NCBI GenBank assembly: GCA_028877215.1 | Contig: JAPPFJ010000007.1 | Location: 1-64,000, forward strand | Length of the DNA stretch: 64,000 bases | Source of the DNA: Gemmatimonadota bacterium | GTDB taxonomy: Bacteria; Latescibacterota; UBA2968; GCA-2709665 | Reading direction: 5' to 3' | In this document: positions 38,135 through 47,783 of the stretch, in pieces | Position numbering within the stretch: the stretch's first letter is position 1 | Layout of the letters: every line of letters starts with the position of its first letter | Translations under genes and position numbers: made by a program | The notes under the pieces: generated by a model | What the model was told of the DNA's origin: nothing | The model's input: the letters and a program-made list of their open reading frames with translations, nothing else | Databases searched by the model: none

Positions 38135-41100
38135 TCACTTGATCCGTACCACCTCCGGCTTCTCAGTGCCCGACCGGGATGCAGCGTTCCGGAACAGTTC
38201 GACGACCGTCGGATGGCAGGTAAAAACCAGAACCTGGTTGGTTCTGGATAGCTCCGTGAAGGCGACGGCGGCGCGAAGCGCGCGGTCCGGATCAAAGTTC
38301 ACCAGGACCTCGTCCACCACGACCGGTAACGGCTCCGTTCGCTCCCCCAGTTCGCGAATCAGCCCGAAACGGAGCGACAGGAACAGCTGCTCCCGTGTGC
38401 CCCGGCTGAGTTCCGACGGCTGCTTCGTCCGTCCATCGGCGTCCGTCACCGTGATCGTCTGTTCGCCGAGCGGTGCATAGACCTGCCGGTACCGGCCGTC
38501 GGCGATCGCGGTGAAGAACTCCTGAGCGTGACGCACGACTCCAGGCTGGCGTTCCTGCTCGAACTTTCGACGGGATTCTTCGAGCAGGTTCCGGGCAAGC
38601 GTCAGACGGGTCCAATCACGTGCGTGGCCCCTGAGTTGCTCCAGGAGCACATTCCGTTCCATCCGCAGCCGCGACGACTCCTCCTCACCGACGAGCCCAT
38701 CCAGTTCGGTCTGAATCCTCCCAAGTTCAGTTGACAGATCCTTGACTTCTGCGTCTGTCTTGTCGCGGATTTCCTCAATCAAGTCTATCTCGTTGGTAAT
38801 CGATTGGCGGTCCGTCTTGCTCAGGTCCGCTTTCAGACTTTCCAAGGGTTCACCCGGACCGCTGAGCCGTTGCAACCCTTCAAGCGCTTTCGCACATCTT
38901 GCCTTCAACTCTTCCCGTTCGACAAATACATCTGCCATTCGCAGGAATTCTTCCCGACTGTGGGCCCCGGCCGCGCCAAACAACTCTTTAATCCTGTGAC
39001 CGATTTCCGCCATGCGTTCTTTGCGACCCGCGAATTCCTCTTCAGCGGCCGTTAGCCCGTTGAGGGCGTCCCCGCGCTTACGTGCCTCCTCCTGGACCTT
39101 TGCGTGCAACTCAATGAGCTCGTCTGCCGTGTCAGCTACCCCTACCCAGTTGTTTCTATCAAACTTGAATCCGTGTTTGGACGCAATCGGATGGACGAGT
39201 TCGATGAACTGTTCGATATCAGTATTGATTGCTGCAATTCGGTCTTCCATCTGGGAAACTTTGGCATGATGAGTACGTCCAAGATCGACGAGGCCCCTTA
39301 AGACTTCAACATTCTCTGGCGAGAACGTCTCCATCAGCGCACGTTCTCTGAGCCAGGTTCTCCATTCGTCTTCAATGATACGGAATATACGTTCGGCTTG
39401 TTCAAGGTCCTGTTTTGAATCATCAAGGCGTGCCTCTCGGCGTACCACGCGGTTCTTGATTTCGTCCAACGATTTCGCCAATTGGTCGATTGCGTCCAGA
39501 CGGGATTCTTCGAGTTTCAGCGACTCTTCTATCTCTTCAAGTGATTGCGTGTCTATTGAGTCGATTTCGAGCAACGATGCGTGTTCGGCGCGGTCCGCTC
39601 TGAGTTTGTCGAAACGTCCTTCGGCTTCCTTAAGTTGCCGCCGAATCCGTACTAACATGGTCGGCTCAATAGTAAGATTCAATGGCCTGCCTAGGGCGAA
39701 CACATAGATGGCGACGGCAACCAGAGTAACGCCGAGCACGACGGAGCCTATGCCTACAACGGAACCCCAGCCGTCGTTGGTTATGGCAAAGAGCAAACCG
39801 AGGACGATCAATGCAGCCCCGCCGACGATGGAAGGGATGAACTTGCTCCAATCACGGCCAACCCCTGAGTTAGGGACGTTCGATTCATCATCAAGCTGAT
39901 CGCGCAAGTCCCTGGCTCGTTCTTCACTGCGAGAGAGCTCAGTCAAAGTATCCGTCGTGGCGCGTATTTGCCTACGCTTTTCAAGGATCTTCCCTCTGTC
40001 AAGGCTGGCGGGAGACGCGTTATCAAACTCGCTTCTGGCATGTTCGAGCTCCAGGACTGCTTCTTCCAGCGCGGTCTTGTCCGATGCGACGGATGCTTTC
40101 GCCCTGTTCTTGGCATCTCGCGCTTCACCGAGGCGATTGCTGTAACTTGCGATTTCTTCTCGGACAATGATGGACAGGTCAAATCCATTTAGCCGGTCGA
40201 CGTCCCACCGTTGCCCTAGATCCGCAAGTGTGTTGTCCAATTCGACGCGCATCGCCGCGAGTTCCGCGTTGCGCTCAGGTATGTCCTTTACTGATTGATC
40301 GAAAGCGCTACGGCGGCGTTCAATATCGCGAATCTGGGATGACTGTTCGAGTATAGCTTCATGGGCTATTGGTCGGTCTGCTCTGGCCTGGATGTCCTTC
40401 AGGTGTCGCTCAGACCTTTCGAACTCTTCACGTGCGTTTACTTCAAGGTTTTCCAACTTTTCCAACTCGCCAACACCATTGCGGGGAAACTCGTCGATTT
40501 CAGTCAGTTCGTTACGTCGTTTTGTCGCCGCAATTATGTCATTCCAATCGTCCCAGGCATTTTGAAGCGTTATCTGGCGGTTGTACTGGGAGTTTATCTC
40601 TCGCCGGCGGGTTGACAGGTTTTCGAGCTCGACCTCGACCCGATCCAAACTGTCGGTCAAAGTGCCAAACCTTGCCGCGTTGTCGGCGACCTCCCGCAGT
40701 TTTTCGTTGATCTTCTCGATCTTGTTATACATCTCGTAGATTTTCTGAGTGCTCCCTCCCTTGAGAAAGATACCTATGCGGGAAGACTCGATGGACTTCA
40801 CGGCGTTTGGAAGTGACGTAACGCCCATGCCCGCGCTGTAGATCTGGCTGTTGACGTTCGCGTCGCTCAGCAGGTCGTCGCTGTAGAGGTCGTCGAGGGT
40901 GAACGCGAATATCCTCTCAAAGACCTCCCTCGAGTGATGTCCAAGCAACGACGCCAGTTCAGATTCGGGGAGCGTGTCCCCTGTTGCCGAAGTCAGGAGA
41001 ACGTCTCCGCTGTAACTGTTTCCCGCCCTTCTGCGCACGTCGTACACACGACCGTCCGCACCTTCTATGGTCAGGTAGCCTCCGTAACTCCCCCCGGCCA

Positions 41101-41290
41101 ATGCGGGATAAGCGTTGACCTTTGCACTCTTGCGTGGAAATCCGAAGAGTACCCTTCGGACAAACTCCAGCATTGTGCTTTTGCCCGCCTCGTTCGGGCC
41201 GAAGAAGACAGTCACGGGTCGTTCCAGTGACCCGAACCGTCTGTCGGCAAACTGCCCGAAGCCATCAATGCGTATATCGCGGATTCTCAT
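38135..41290 (-). CDS. YhaN/SbcC-like DNA-repair ATPase
   Basis: A 1051-residue SMC/Rad50-type ATPase. Walker A GPNEAGKST (about residues 31-39) opens the N-terminal ATPase half; long coiled-coil arms follow (about 180-480 and 570-900), and the C-terminal half carries the ABC signature SRGTREQLFLSLRFGL and Walker B PLPVVVDEVLVNFD. Two hydrophobic segments in the middle (about 470-525) suggest membrane attachment, as in Bacillus YhaN. The start overlaps the stop of the metallophosphoesterase gene by 4 bp, giving a YhaO-YhaN pair equivalent to SbcD-SbcC, expected to process DNA ends or hairpins. Confidence 0.9.
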   Translation of the reverse strand: MRIRDIRIDGFGQFADRRFGSLERPVTVFFGPNEAGKSTMLEFVRRVLFGFPRKSAKVNAYPALAGGSYGGYLTIEGADGRVYDVRRRAGNSYSGDVLLTSATGDTLPESELASLLGHHSREVFERIFAFTLDDLYSDDLLSDANVNSQIYSAGMGVTSLPNAVKSIESSRIGIFLKGGSTQKIYEMYNKIEKINEKLREVADNAARFGTLTDSLDRVEVELENLSTRRREINSQYNRQITLQNAWDDWNDIIAATKRRNELTEIDEFPRNGVGELEKLENLEVNAREEFERSERHLKDIQARADRPIAHEAILEQSSQIRDIERRRSAFDQSVKDIPERNAELAAMRVELDNTLADLGQRWDVDRLNGFDLSIIVREEIASYSNRLGEARDAKNRAKASVASDKTALEEAVLELEHARSEFDNASPASLDRGKILEKRRQIRATTDTLTELSRSEERARDLRDQLDDESNVPNSGVGRDWSKFIPSIVGGAALIVLGLLFAITNDGWGSVVGIGSVVLGVTLVAVAIYVFALGRPLNLTIEPTMLVRIRRQLKEAEGRFDKLRADRAEHASLLEIDSIDTQSLEEIEESLKLEESRLDAIDQLAKSLDEIKNRVVRREARLDDSKQDLEQAERIFRIIEDEWRTWLRERALMETFSPENVEVLRGLVDLGRTHHAKVSQMEDRIAAINTDIEQFIELVHPIASKHGFKFDRNNWVGVADTADELIELHAKVQEEARKRGDALNGLTAAEEEFAGRKERMAEIGHRIKELFGAAGAHSREEFLRMADVFVEREELKARCAKALEGLQRLSGPGEPLESLKADLSKTDRQSITNEIDLIEEIRDKTDAEVKDLSTELGRIQTELDGLVGEEESSRLRMERNVLLEQLRGHARDWTRLTLARNLLEESRRKFEQERQPGVVRHAQEFFTAIADGRYRQVYAPLGEQTITVTDADGRTKQPSELSRGTREQLFLSLRFGLIRELGERTEPLPVVVDEVLVNFDPDRALRAAVAFTELSRTNQVLVFTCHPTVVELFRNAASRSGTEKPEVVRIK

Positions 41291-42561
41291 GCGCCTTCGT
41301 CTTGGTCGAGCCGGTTTACGAGGATCGCCTCAGCCTCATCGATCATCGTGGAAAGTTCATCGCCACCGGGTACATGGTCAGTGAGGTGTTTGCGATAGAG
41401 GTGGTGCTGATAGAGATCTGAAAGCCCATCTTGCAGACGGGCCAGCATGTCGGTGTCTTCCTTCGCACGATCCGCGGTCCTGAGCACCTCGGCCATGAAG
41501 TCCGATCCGTCAATACGATCATCACGGTTGAACGGCGCGGTGGTCCGGTCCACTATGCGCTCACACCACGCGAACTGACCACGTTTCGCCCATTCGACGT
41601 TAACAACCTCCATCACGTGCTCCAACAGGTCCGGCTGCTGCAGCGATCCGTGCAGACTGCCGGTTCCAACCAGTGAAATCCTCAGCACGACCGGCACGCC
41701 GTTTGCGCCATTCAAAGCCTCATCAATTCTCTGGTGGATTCCATCGATCAAGCCCTGCTCTCCGACCAACCGGGAAATGTCCACTGCGGCCCTCTCCCAC
41801 CGCACGCAATCCATAGACCTGAAATCGAGACTGACGTCGCCGTCATCGTCGACCTCGACGAGATACACGCCGCGGGCGCCGGGCTCGTTGGGATGTCTTC
41901 CCTGGGGGTTGCCCGGATAGACCACGGTCGGGGACCGTTCGCTTAGAACCTGTCTGCGATGGACGTGTCCGAGCGCCCAGTAGTCCATTCCCGATCGGAC
42001 AAGATCTTCGAGCGAGCAGGGCGCGTAGTTGTCGTGTACGGTGTCACTGTCTACGTTGGCGTGTACCATACCGATAGAGAATGCATCGGGATCGCCTTCG
42101 CCGAGACGCTGCGCCAGGTTGTCGGAGACTTCGCCTGTCGCGTAACTGATCCCATGCACGACTCCGCGACGTGGATCGTCTTCGAATACCGGGACCGACT
42201 GAACCTCCCTGCCAAAGCGAGTACAGCTGGGGGGATATTCCAGCCGCGCCTCCCAGCCGTCGAGCGGGTCGTGGTTGCCATGGCAGACGAAAGAGCGTAT
42301 GCCGGCCTGGTCCAACCTCTTCAGGCCCTCGACGAACTTGAGCTGCGCACGCAGGCTCCGGTCGGCAGAGTCGTAAACGTCGCCCGCGACCAGCAGCGCG
42401 TCGACCTGTTCTTCGATGCACAGGTCGATGATATTCTCGTATGCGCTGAATGTCGCATCCCGCAGCGCGCTCGAAACGTTGTCGGGCGCAACGGCCTGTA
42501 CACCGACAAACGGACTATCGAGATGAAGATCAGCGGCATGTACAAAGCGTAGACGGGGCAT
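41287..42561 (-). CDS. YhaO/SbcD-like DNA exonuclease
   Basis: A 424-residue calcineurin-type metallophosphoesterase. Metal motifs are in order: FVHAADLHLDSPF (D-x-H), LLVAGDVYDSADR (GDxxD), CHGNHDPLDG (GNHD), GMVHANV (H) and ALGHVHRRQV (GHxH). A C-terminal domain (about 270-424) probably contacts the ATPase partner encoded directly downstream with a 4-bp overlap. The typical role is Mn2+-dependent nuclease action on DNA ends. Confidence 0.92.
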   Translation of the reverse strand: MPRLRFVHAADLHLDSPFVGVQAVAPDNVSSALRDATFSAYENIIDLCIEEQVDALLVAGDVYDSADRSLRAQLKFVEGLKRLDQAGIRSFVCHGNHDPLDGWEARLEYPPSCTRFGREVQSVPVFEDDPRRGVVHGISYATGEVSDNLAQRLGEGDPDAFSIGMVHANVDSDTVHDNYAPCSLEDLVRSGMDYWALGHVHRRQVLSERSPTVVYPGNPQGRHPNEPGARGVYLVEVDDDGDVSLDFRSMDCVRWERAAVDISRLVGEQGLIDGIHQRIDEALNGANGVPVVLRISLVGTGSLHGSLQQPDLLEHVMEVVNVEWAKRGQFAWCERIVDRTTAPFNRDDRIDGSDFMAEVLRTADRAKEDTDMLARLQDGLSDLYQHHLYRKHLTDHVPGGDELSTMIDEAEAILVNRLDQDEGA

Positions 42562-42567
42562 GTCTAC

Positions 42568-42918
42568 CTATTGGCTCCCGTTGGAACGTCGCTCATGGAG
42601 CACCTTCCCCTCCCGTAGCGCCCGCGCCAGCACGTGGTTGAGGGAGTCGCGCCAGTAGTCCACGTCGTCGCGAGAGTACACCGGGACGTCGGCTGCGACC
42701 GGAAAGCCCGCTACGGCATGGTAGAGCCTGACCATTTCTATGTGGCGACTTCGCTTCGGACCGAAGGGCTCCGCTTCCACGACCACCAGGTCCACGTCCG
42801 AGTCCTGGCGCTCGTCCCCCCGTCCTCGGGAGCCGAAGAGGATCACCAGCTCCGGACCGACTTCGTCTACGATGGCTCGTACCATCCGGTCGATGAGCGC
42901 GTCGGTGATTTGTTTCAT
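42568..42918 (-). CDS. MNT-family nucleotidyltransferase
   Basis: A 116-residue minimal nucleotidyltransferase with the pol-beta-type motif LVILFGSRGRGDERQDSDVDLVVV (GS-x10-D-x-D). In MNT-HEPN modules such proteins add AMP to the HEPN toxin to neutralise it. The ATG at 42918 overlaps the stop of the upstream broken ORF (ATGA), so it was once translationally coupled to that gene. No intact HEPN gene is adjacent, so it appears orphaned. Confidence 0.85.
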   Translation of the reverse strand: MKQITDALIDRMVRAIVDEVGPELVILFGSRGRGDERQDSDVDLVVVEAEPFGPKRSRHIEMVRLYHAVAGFPVAADVPVYSRDDVDYWRDSLNHVLARALREGKVLHERRSNGSQ

Positions 42919-43261
42919 TGGTCCCACTCACGTTCCCATGAATTCCGAAGATCGCGCTGTAAACCAGCGGTGTCGTCGACGTCTCCAAATGCCCTGACTT
43001 TGCCCGCGAGACTCATCAGGCGTTGATGGGTTTGTGTAATTTGAGCCTCGTCCTCTTTCAGGAAGACAACGACGCGGACTTTCTGATCGTTCGACTGCCC
43101 GAAACCGGGTTGCCAGGATCCGGCTGTTGCAGCATGTCGAGCTTCGCCGATAGTGCCTTCAGGCGCTTCCGGGCTGCGGCCTGTTCGACCTCGATCTCTC
43201 TTAGCCGTGCTTCCTCGCGTGCTATCTGAGCGGCGAGTTTTCCGAACTCGGTTTCGGACAT
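42915..43261 (-). pseudogene. frame-broken gene upstream of the nucleotidyltransferase
   Basis: From ATG 43261 about 55 residues encode an acidic coiled coil (SETEFGKLAAQIAREEARL...), similar in shape to the N-termini of large helicases, and end at TGA 43060-43058. From about 43110 a different frame encodes a protein-like tail (VRVVVFLKEDEAQITQTHQR ... NSWEREWDQ) that ends at TGA 42917-42915, overlapping the next start codon. The two parts are in different frames, as after a deletion that joined a helicase start to the end of another gene, or after a single indel. The family of the tail was not recognised. Confidence 0.5.
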
Positions 43262-43271
43262 TTATGCTGGC

Positions 43272-44201
43272 CTACGGGATGGTGAATTGACCACGTAGCG
43301 TGCGGCGTCTGCTGGCGGGATCGAATTCCCGCTGTACGTCGTCACGGGTGTCTCTTCCCAAACGCGTCCATGTGGTTACGTCATCAGGGTTGTTCGTTGT
43401 ATCGAAGCCATTCGGCAGCGAGATGCCGATCAGATTGCTGATCAGATAACGGTCATGGAAGTCATCCCAGATGAAGATCTCTGCCTGGAGATTTGCAGTC
43501 TGCAAGGAAGCATCAAGCCCCAAGCGAAAGTGTGACTCCCACTCGTCTACGTCGAGAATCGCACGACTGCTCCCCGACCCAGAGTAACACACGCGGTGGA
43601 TTTCGAGCACTGGCGCACCGATACCATCCAGGAGATCCGCGAATTCTCTGTATTGTCGTCTCGTTGGGTCCAGGTGCGGATCAATGAACTGCAGTGAGTT
43701 CGCACAGCGGAGAATCGGTTCAAGATGCTGCTGATAGGCCGTAAGGTTGCGCGGAAGACGAACGGAAGGACTGCGATTCTGCCACCAGGCAGTGCTGTTA
43801 AGCCGGTCGATGCGGGCAACCAGGGTTTCTGTTCGATAGAGATCTTTCACCGGCTCGGTCGCAATGATGCCACCCGTATGTGGCAACGCTTCGTGTGTCG
43901 CGAGCGCCTCTGCGCACCAGCCGGCATCATCGGCAGGGACGGTACCCAGTGCTGGTTGGAATCCAATCAATCTGCCCTGGGTCGCAAGTTTCCTCAGCAA
44001 TTCCTTTCCGGTTCGATGCCAAGGACGTCCGTTGGATGCGAAAAGTCGGCGCCATTCCCCGGAACGGAGATTGCGAACCAGGCCCTCGGTCCTCATTACT
44101 TCGCCGATTTCGCGGAGGTGCAGGCGTCCAGTTTCCTCGTTGGAGTATGACGTGAGATCGAACACATCAGGCGTAATTGCGTAATCGGCAAGGAGCGGCA
44201 C
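43272..44201 (-). CDS. PLD-like accessory protein of an ATPase triad
   Basis: A 309-residue protein starting at GTG directly after the DUF3696 gene stop. The C-terminal half has two phospholipase-D-like elements, SLQFIDPHLDPTRRQYREFADLL and IFIWDDFHDRYLISNLIGISLPNGFD. The latter resembles HxK motifs but with HDR. This suggests a degenerate PLD fold acting as a nuclease, phosphatase-like or binding module. It is the third gene of a tightly overlapping set with two P-loop ATPases and is the likely effector. The assignment rests on motif resemblance only. Confidence 0.6.
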   Translation of the reverse strand: MPLLADYAITPDVFDLTSYSNEETGRLHLREIGEVMRTEGLVRNLRSGEWRRLFASNGRPWHRTGKELLRKLATQGRLIGFQPALGTVPADDAGWCAEALATHEALPHTGGIIATEPVKDLYRTETLVARIDRLNSTAWWQNRSPSVRLPRNLTAYQQHLEPILRCANSLQFIDPHLDPTRRQYREFADLLDGIGAPVLEIHRVCYSGSGSSRAILDVDEWESHFRLGLDASLQTANLQAEIFIWDDFHDRYLISNLIGISLPNGFDTTNNPDDVTTWTRLGRDTRDDVQREFDPASRRRTLRGQFTIP

Positions 44202-45932
44202 TCAGAAGATTTCCCGTATCCCTTCCTCGAAAAAACCACCAGGCCATGCCTTGACTAACTCCCCATGCTCGTTGAGGGGCATCTCACGGATGATGCTCTG
44301 CGGGCCGTCGGGCTCGACAAACAGCACCATAATATCTTCAGGGTGCACTTCCTGACTCCGGTCATTCTTTTCACCTGTCGACGTCTCGCGCATGCGTCGC
44401 ATGATACGCAACAGAAGGTGTTCACTGTGTGTCTCAATGAGAAACGTGTTTTCGTTGTCACCCAACGCCGACTCCAGAAAGACATCGCCCAATTCGGCCT
44501 GAAGCGCAGGGTGGAGATGAATCTCCGGCTGTTCGATGGCCAGAAGTCTATTCTTGGAGGCGTAGGCCGAAACAAGTACAGGAAGCACCTGGCTGACACC
44601 TATCCCGATGTCGCGATGACTTACGGGTGTTCCGGTGCGTTTGTCAATGAGTACAAGCTGTTGAAGGGCTTCTGACCGTGCCGCCACCATCTCCTCCACC
44701 CATCGCTCGGATATTTCGACCTCATCACTCATCGAGGACAAAAGTTCCTCAATACCGGGAATCGAATCCCTTTCATCCTCGGTTGCGAGTCCCGAAATCT
44801 GCCTGGCAACACGTTCCGCGAGAATCTTCAAGTCGATAAGTTCCCGTGCGTCCATTCGGCTGAGAAGTGACGCGAGAAGATCGTGCATCGCCTTGCGAAG
44901 CTTTGCTGGAATCTCGCCGGACACCATGTCTGCCTGTAGCAAATCGTGTACCTGGAGTTCGTAAGGTGTCTTCAGGCGTTCCGAGTCGGTCAACCACTCA
45001 TTGACAAGAAAGCGCACTTCCGGATTGTCACGAACCACTTCCCAGGCGTAGCCGCCGCCTGCGTACCTGTTTGGATCATCGTGTTGTGAATACGCAAGAT
45101 GCCTGGACGGATACGATCTTAAGGGGCCAAGGTAGCTAAGCCTTCGTATCTCATTCTCAAAGGACCCGCCGACGCCCTCAACAAGATCACTCAACGCGTC
45201 GACTGGTATAAACGCCCGTACGGTGTCCACCCGGCGAGTCCGATATAGATCATTACCCGTAAGCTCTCTTTCAATTCGTGGGAATAGGCCTCGTGCCCCG
45301 GCCGCGATATTGGGAACCAGCAGGTTGAGCATTCCTGGAAAATGATTGGCGAAATCTTCATCGAGAGATTCCCGAGTCTGTGTGACTTGCAGAAGACGCC
45401 TGCGAAACAGATCCCGAAGGATCGGATGCTCGTGGTCAATTCGATCAATCCCCATTTGCGTGCCACGCCTTGCACTTACTGAAAGCAGTTCGGCGTCGTC
45501 GATTTTCAGCACAAAGTGCCTGAGGAACACATTTCGAGTGCGAACATCTGATGATGAATTTTGAGCGCCGCCATCCTCTTCCCCGACCGCCAGTTCTGCC
45601 TCAATCTTGTTTGCCAAGTCCAGTGAATCCGGAAGGTTCGTATATAAGCCCGTTGGATCCAATTCAAAACCGAGTTTGACATCTCTGTTCTGTTCGCGAC
45701 GGTGTACGTACTGCCGGAAACCGCCAAGATCTAGGGACTCGCCGCCGATCCCGGTTCGTTGCACATCGAGGTCGCCTGTCTCAACTGCGTGATGTGCAAG
45801 CGCAAGTGCATGTATCGCACTGGATTTGCCTGAGCTGTTGGCACCGTAGATCAAGGTGATTGGACGCAACGGAACTCGTTGCGTGGCAGCGAAGGCCTTG
45901 AAGTTGGCGATACTGAAGGCAGTCAGGCTCAT
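44202..45932 (-). CDS. DUF3696-type AAA ATPase
   Basis: A 576-residue ABC/SMC-like ATPase with Walker A IYGANSSGKSSAI (about 28-40), a long central insertion, a Walker B region LLAIEQPEIHLHPALQAELGD and the H-loop FLIETHSEHLLLRIMRRM. The C-terminus (VEPDGPQSIIREMPLNEHGELVKAWPGGFFEEG) is the DUF3696 tail. The start overlaps the OLD-like gene stop by 4 bp, and the PLD-like gene follows without a gap. DUF3696 ATPases are common in defence islands with nuclease partners. Confidence 0.9.
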   Translation of the reverse strand: MSLTAFSIANFKAFAATQRVPLRPITLIYGANSSGKSSAIHALALAHHAVETGDLDVQRTGIGGESLDLGGFRQYVHRREQNRDVKLGFELDPTGLYTNLPDSLDLANKIEAELAVGEEDGGAQNSSSDVRTRNVFLRHFVLKIDDAELLSVSARRGTQMGIDRIDHEHPILRDLFRRRLLQVTQTRESLDEDFANHFPGMLNLLVPNIAAGARGLFPRIERELTGNDLYRTRRVDTVRAFIPVDALSDLVEGVGGSFENEIRRLSYLGPLRSYPSRHLAYSQHDDPNRYAGGGYAWEVVRDNPEVRFLVNEWLTDSERLKTPYELQVHDLLQADMVSGEIPAKLRKAMHDLLASLLSRMDARELIDLKILAERVARQISGLATEDERDSIPGIEELLSSMSDEVEISERWVEEMVAARSEALQQLVLIDKRTGTPVSHRDIGIGVSQVLPVLVSAYASKNRLLAIEQPEIHLHPALQAELGDVFLESALGDNENTFLIETHSEHLLLRIMRRMRETSTGEKNDRSQEVHPEDIMVLFVEPDGPQSIIREMPLNEHGELVKAWPGGFFEEGIREIF

Positions 45933-47671
45933 GGTGGTTCTCCTGTCGGGGACGCACTTTCCGCAACAGCCGCAATCGCGTCGAGCTTTTCGTAAATTTC
46001 CGGATCGATTTCGCTGTCAGGAACGCAAACGACGAGTTCATAGAAGTTCTTTTTGGCCATCAAGTTCGGTAGTTTTAGTTTCTTAAAATAGGAAGCGAAA
46101 AGCGGATCCAGAAACTCATCACTCGCCTTAATGTCCTCGCTCCATGGCGACGGCTTGCCCAGCTCCTTGAGCGCGTTCTCTATTCCGTCGATAGCCGCCT
46201 GCATCGCGATAACTCGCCTTTGTCTCTCAGGCGCCGCAAATAGGGGTCCTGGAACGTCGTCGGGACTCAGCGCCTCTGCGAAAGCTAAGAGTGTAGCCCT
46301 TGAAGAAAGATAATTCTCAATCTCTTGACGGTCCCAACTTAGACATTCAACAGGGGACAGGTCGCCAATCCCAGATTCGATACGGTCAAATAATGCAACC
46401 CCCCGAAGCGAGGGGAAAGCTTCCCTCAATCCATGGAAGTGACGACGAACAGCGGGTGGGCGGTTCCCTACGTAATGAACAAAGGGTCGTTCAAGCGCCT
46501 TGATCGCGCGTTCATGATTAAGACGCTTTGCGAATGCCTGCAATATCGACAGGTCGGTTGACCCCTCCAGGTAGAGTATCCAGCCGGTCTGTTCCGCCTG
46601 ATAGTATTGGTCATAGCCGATCTCGTTTAGCGCCTTTAGCACCTGGCTACCGCGGTCGTCGATTCGATGCGGCGTGCCGACAAAGGCAACGACCAGGTCT
46701 CTACCAGCAGCCTCGTTCAATAGCACTTCGGAGTGACTTGCAGCGATTATCTGGCTGCCGCTGGCTCGCGCCACATCGGTGAGGAGACTGTAAATCTGGC
46801 GTTGACGGAGAATTTCAAGGTGAGCATCCGGCTCATCCAAGAGCAGCACAGCGCCCGGGTTCGAGTACATATACGCCAGCAATAACAGCGTCTGTTGCAG
46901 CCCCCGCCCGGCTGACGACAAATCGAGCCTGACGTGCTGCTCACGGTAAGTCATCGCGATCTCTCCCCGTTCTGCGACGTAACGGGGTGGATCGAGCCTA
47001 GATCCGAAAAGGGTCTGTATTTGGTCAACAAGCTCATTCCACTGTTCCGACTGCGACTGATGGACCTGGAAGCACAGGTTACGCAGAACTTCTGCGGTAC
47101 GACCCTCGCCAATCCGTACGTTGACAGCACCCTCATCGAGGCGAGTCTCTGTCGCGGCCAGACCCGACATTGGCGGCAGGAATGCAATTCGTGTGCCACC
47201 GGCCTCGTCAGGAACGGGCATCCGATCTGGCGTTTTGCAATCTGATAACCGTATCGGCCTGCAGTAGAATGACTGGTCGTTCGCGTAGTCGAACTCAAGG
47301 CCGCACTTCCAGTGCTTGTCTTCCGTAACGCCCTCTACAACGATGTCAATTCGAATGTTGCTGGTACGCTGCTTTCCATCGACGGTCCTAACGTCACGCA
47401 CGTGGAGGCCGCGCCAGAGAAGATTCGCCTCAGGAATCGGAATCGAAACGAGGTCGCGCCGATTGATCGTAACTCCAGGACGCTTTTCAGGTGTACTTTT
47501 CCCGGAACGCTTCTCATTCCAGCGCATGAGTCCGATGTCCCAGAGCGCCAGCGCCTGCATGGCCGACGTCTTCCCGGAGTTATTGGGACCGATGAAGACC
47601 ACCGGACTCCCCAGTTCGATCTCCACCTCGCCGAAGCGCTTAAAATTGCGGATGGTGAGTTTGGTCAGCAT
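45929..47671 (-). CDS. OLD-like ATPase with TOPRIM-type C-terminus
   Basis: A 580-residue protein with Walker A GPNNSGKT (28-35), the signature DLSSAGRGLQQTLLLLAYM, Walker B AVLLLDEPDAHLEI and H-loop IIAASHSEVLL. It then has a TOPRIM-like half with the acidic motif ILYLEGSTDLSILQAF and GVALFDRIES. The order matches OLD-family nucleases. It leads the OLD/DUF3696/PLD-like operon with 4-bp overlaps. A plausible role is a DNA-sensing nuclease ATPase in phage defence. Confidence 0.85.
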   Translation of the reverse strand: MLTKLTIRNFKRFGEVEIELGSPVVFIGPNNSGKTSAMQALALWDIGLMRWNEKRSGKSTPEKRPGVTINRRDLVSIPIPEANLLWRGLHVRDVRTVDGKQRTSNIRIDIVVEGVTEDKHWKCGLEFDYANDQSFYCRPIRLSDCKTPDRMPVPDEAGGTRIAFLPPMSGLAATETRLDEGAVNVRIGEGRTAEVLRNLCFQVHQSQSEQWNELVDQIQTLFGSRLDPPRYVAERGEIAMTYREQHVRLDLSSAGRGLQQTLLLLAYMYSNPGAVLLLDEPDAHLEILRQRQIYSLLTDVARASGSQIIAASHSEVLLNEAAGRDLVVAFVGTPHRIDDRGSQVLKALNEIGYDQYYQAEQTGWILYLEGSTDLSILQAFAKRLNHERAIKALERPFVHYVGNRPPAVRRHFHGLREAFPSLRGVALFDRIESGIGDLSPVECLSWDRQEIENYLSSRATLLAFAEALSPDDVPGPLFAAPERQRRVIAMQAAIDGIENALKELGKPSPWSEDIKASDEFLDPLFASYFKKLKLPNLMAKKNFYELVVCVPDSEIDPEIYEKLDAIAAVAESASPTGEPP

Positions 47672-47783
47672 TGTGTCACCACTTTGTCTTTATCGTTTTG
47701 CAGCCGGATTCTCTCATCGGAGATCAGGACACAGACCTCACGCACATTCCTGACGGAATCCGATTGGTCTTGGCATGGCCTCG

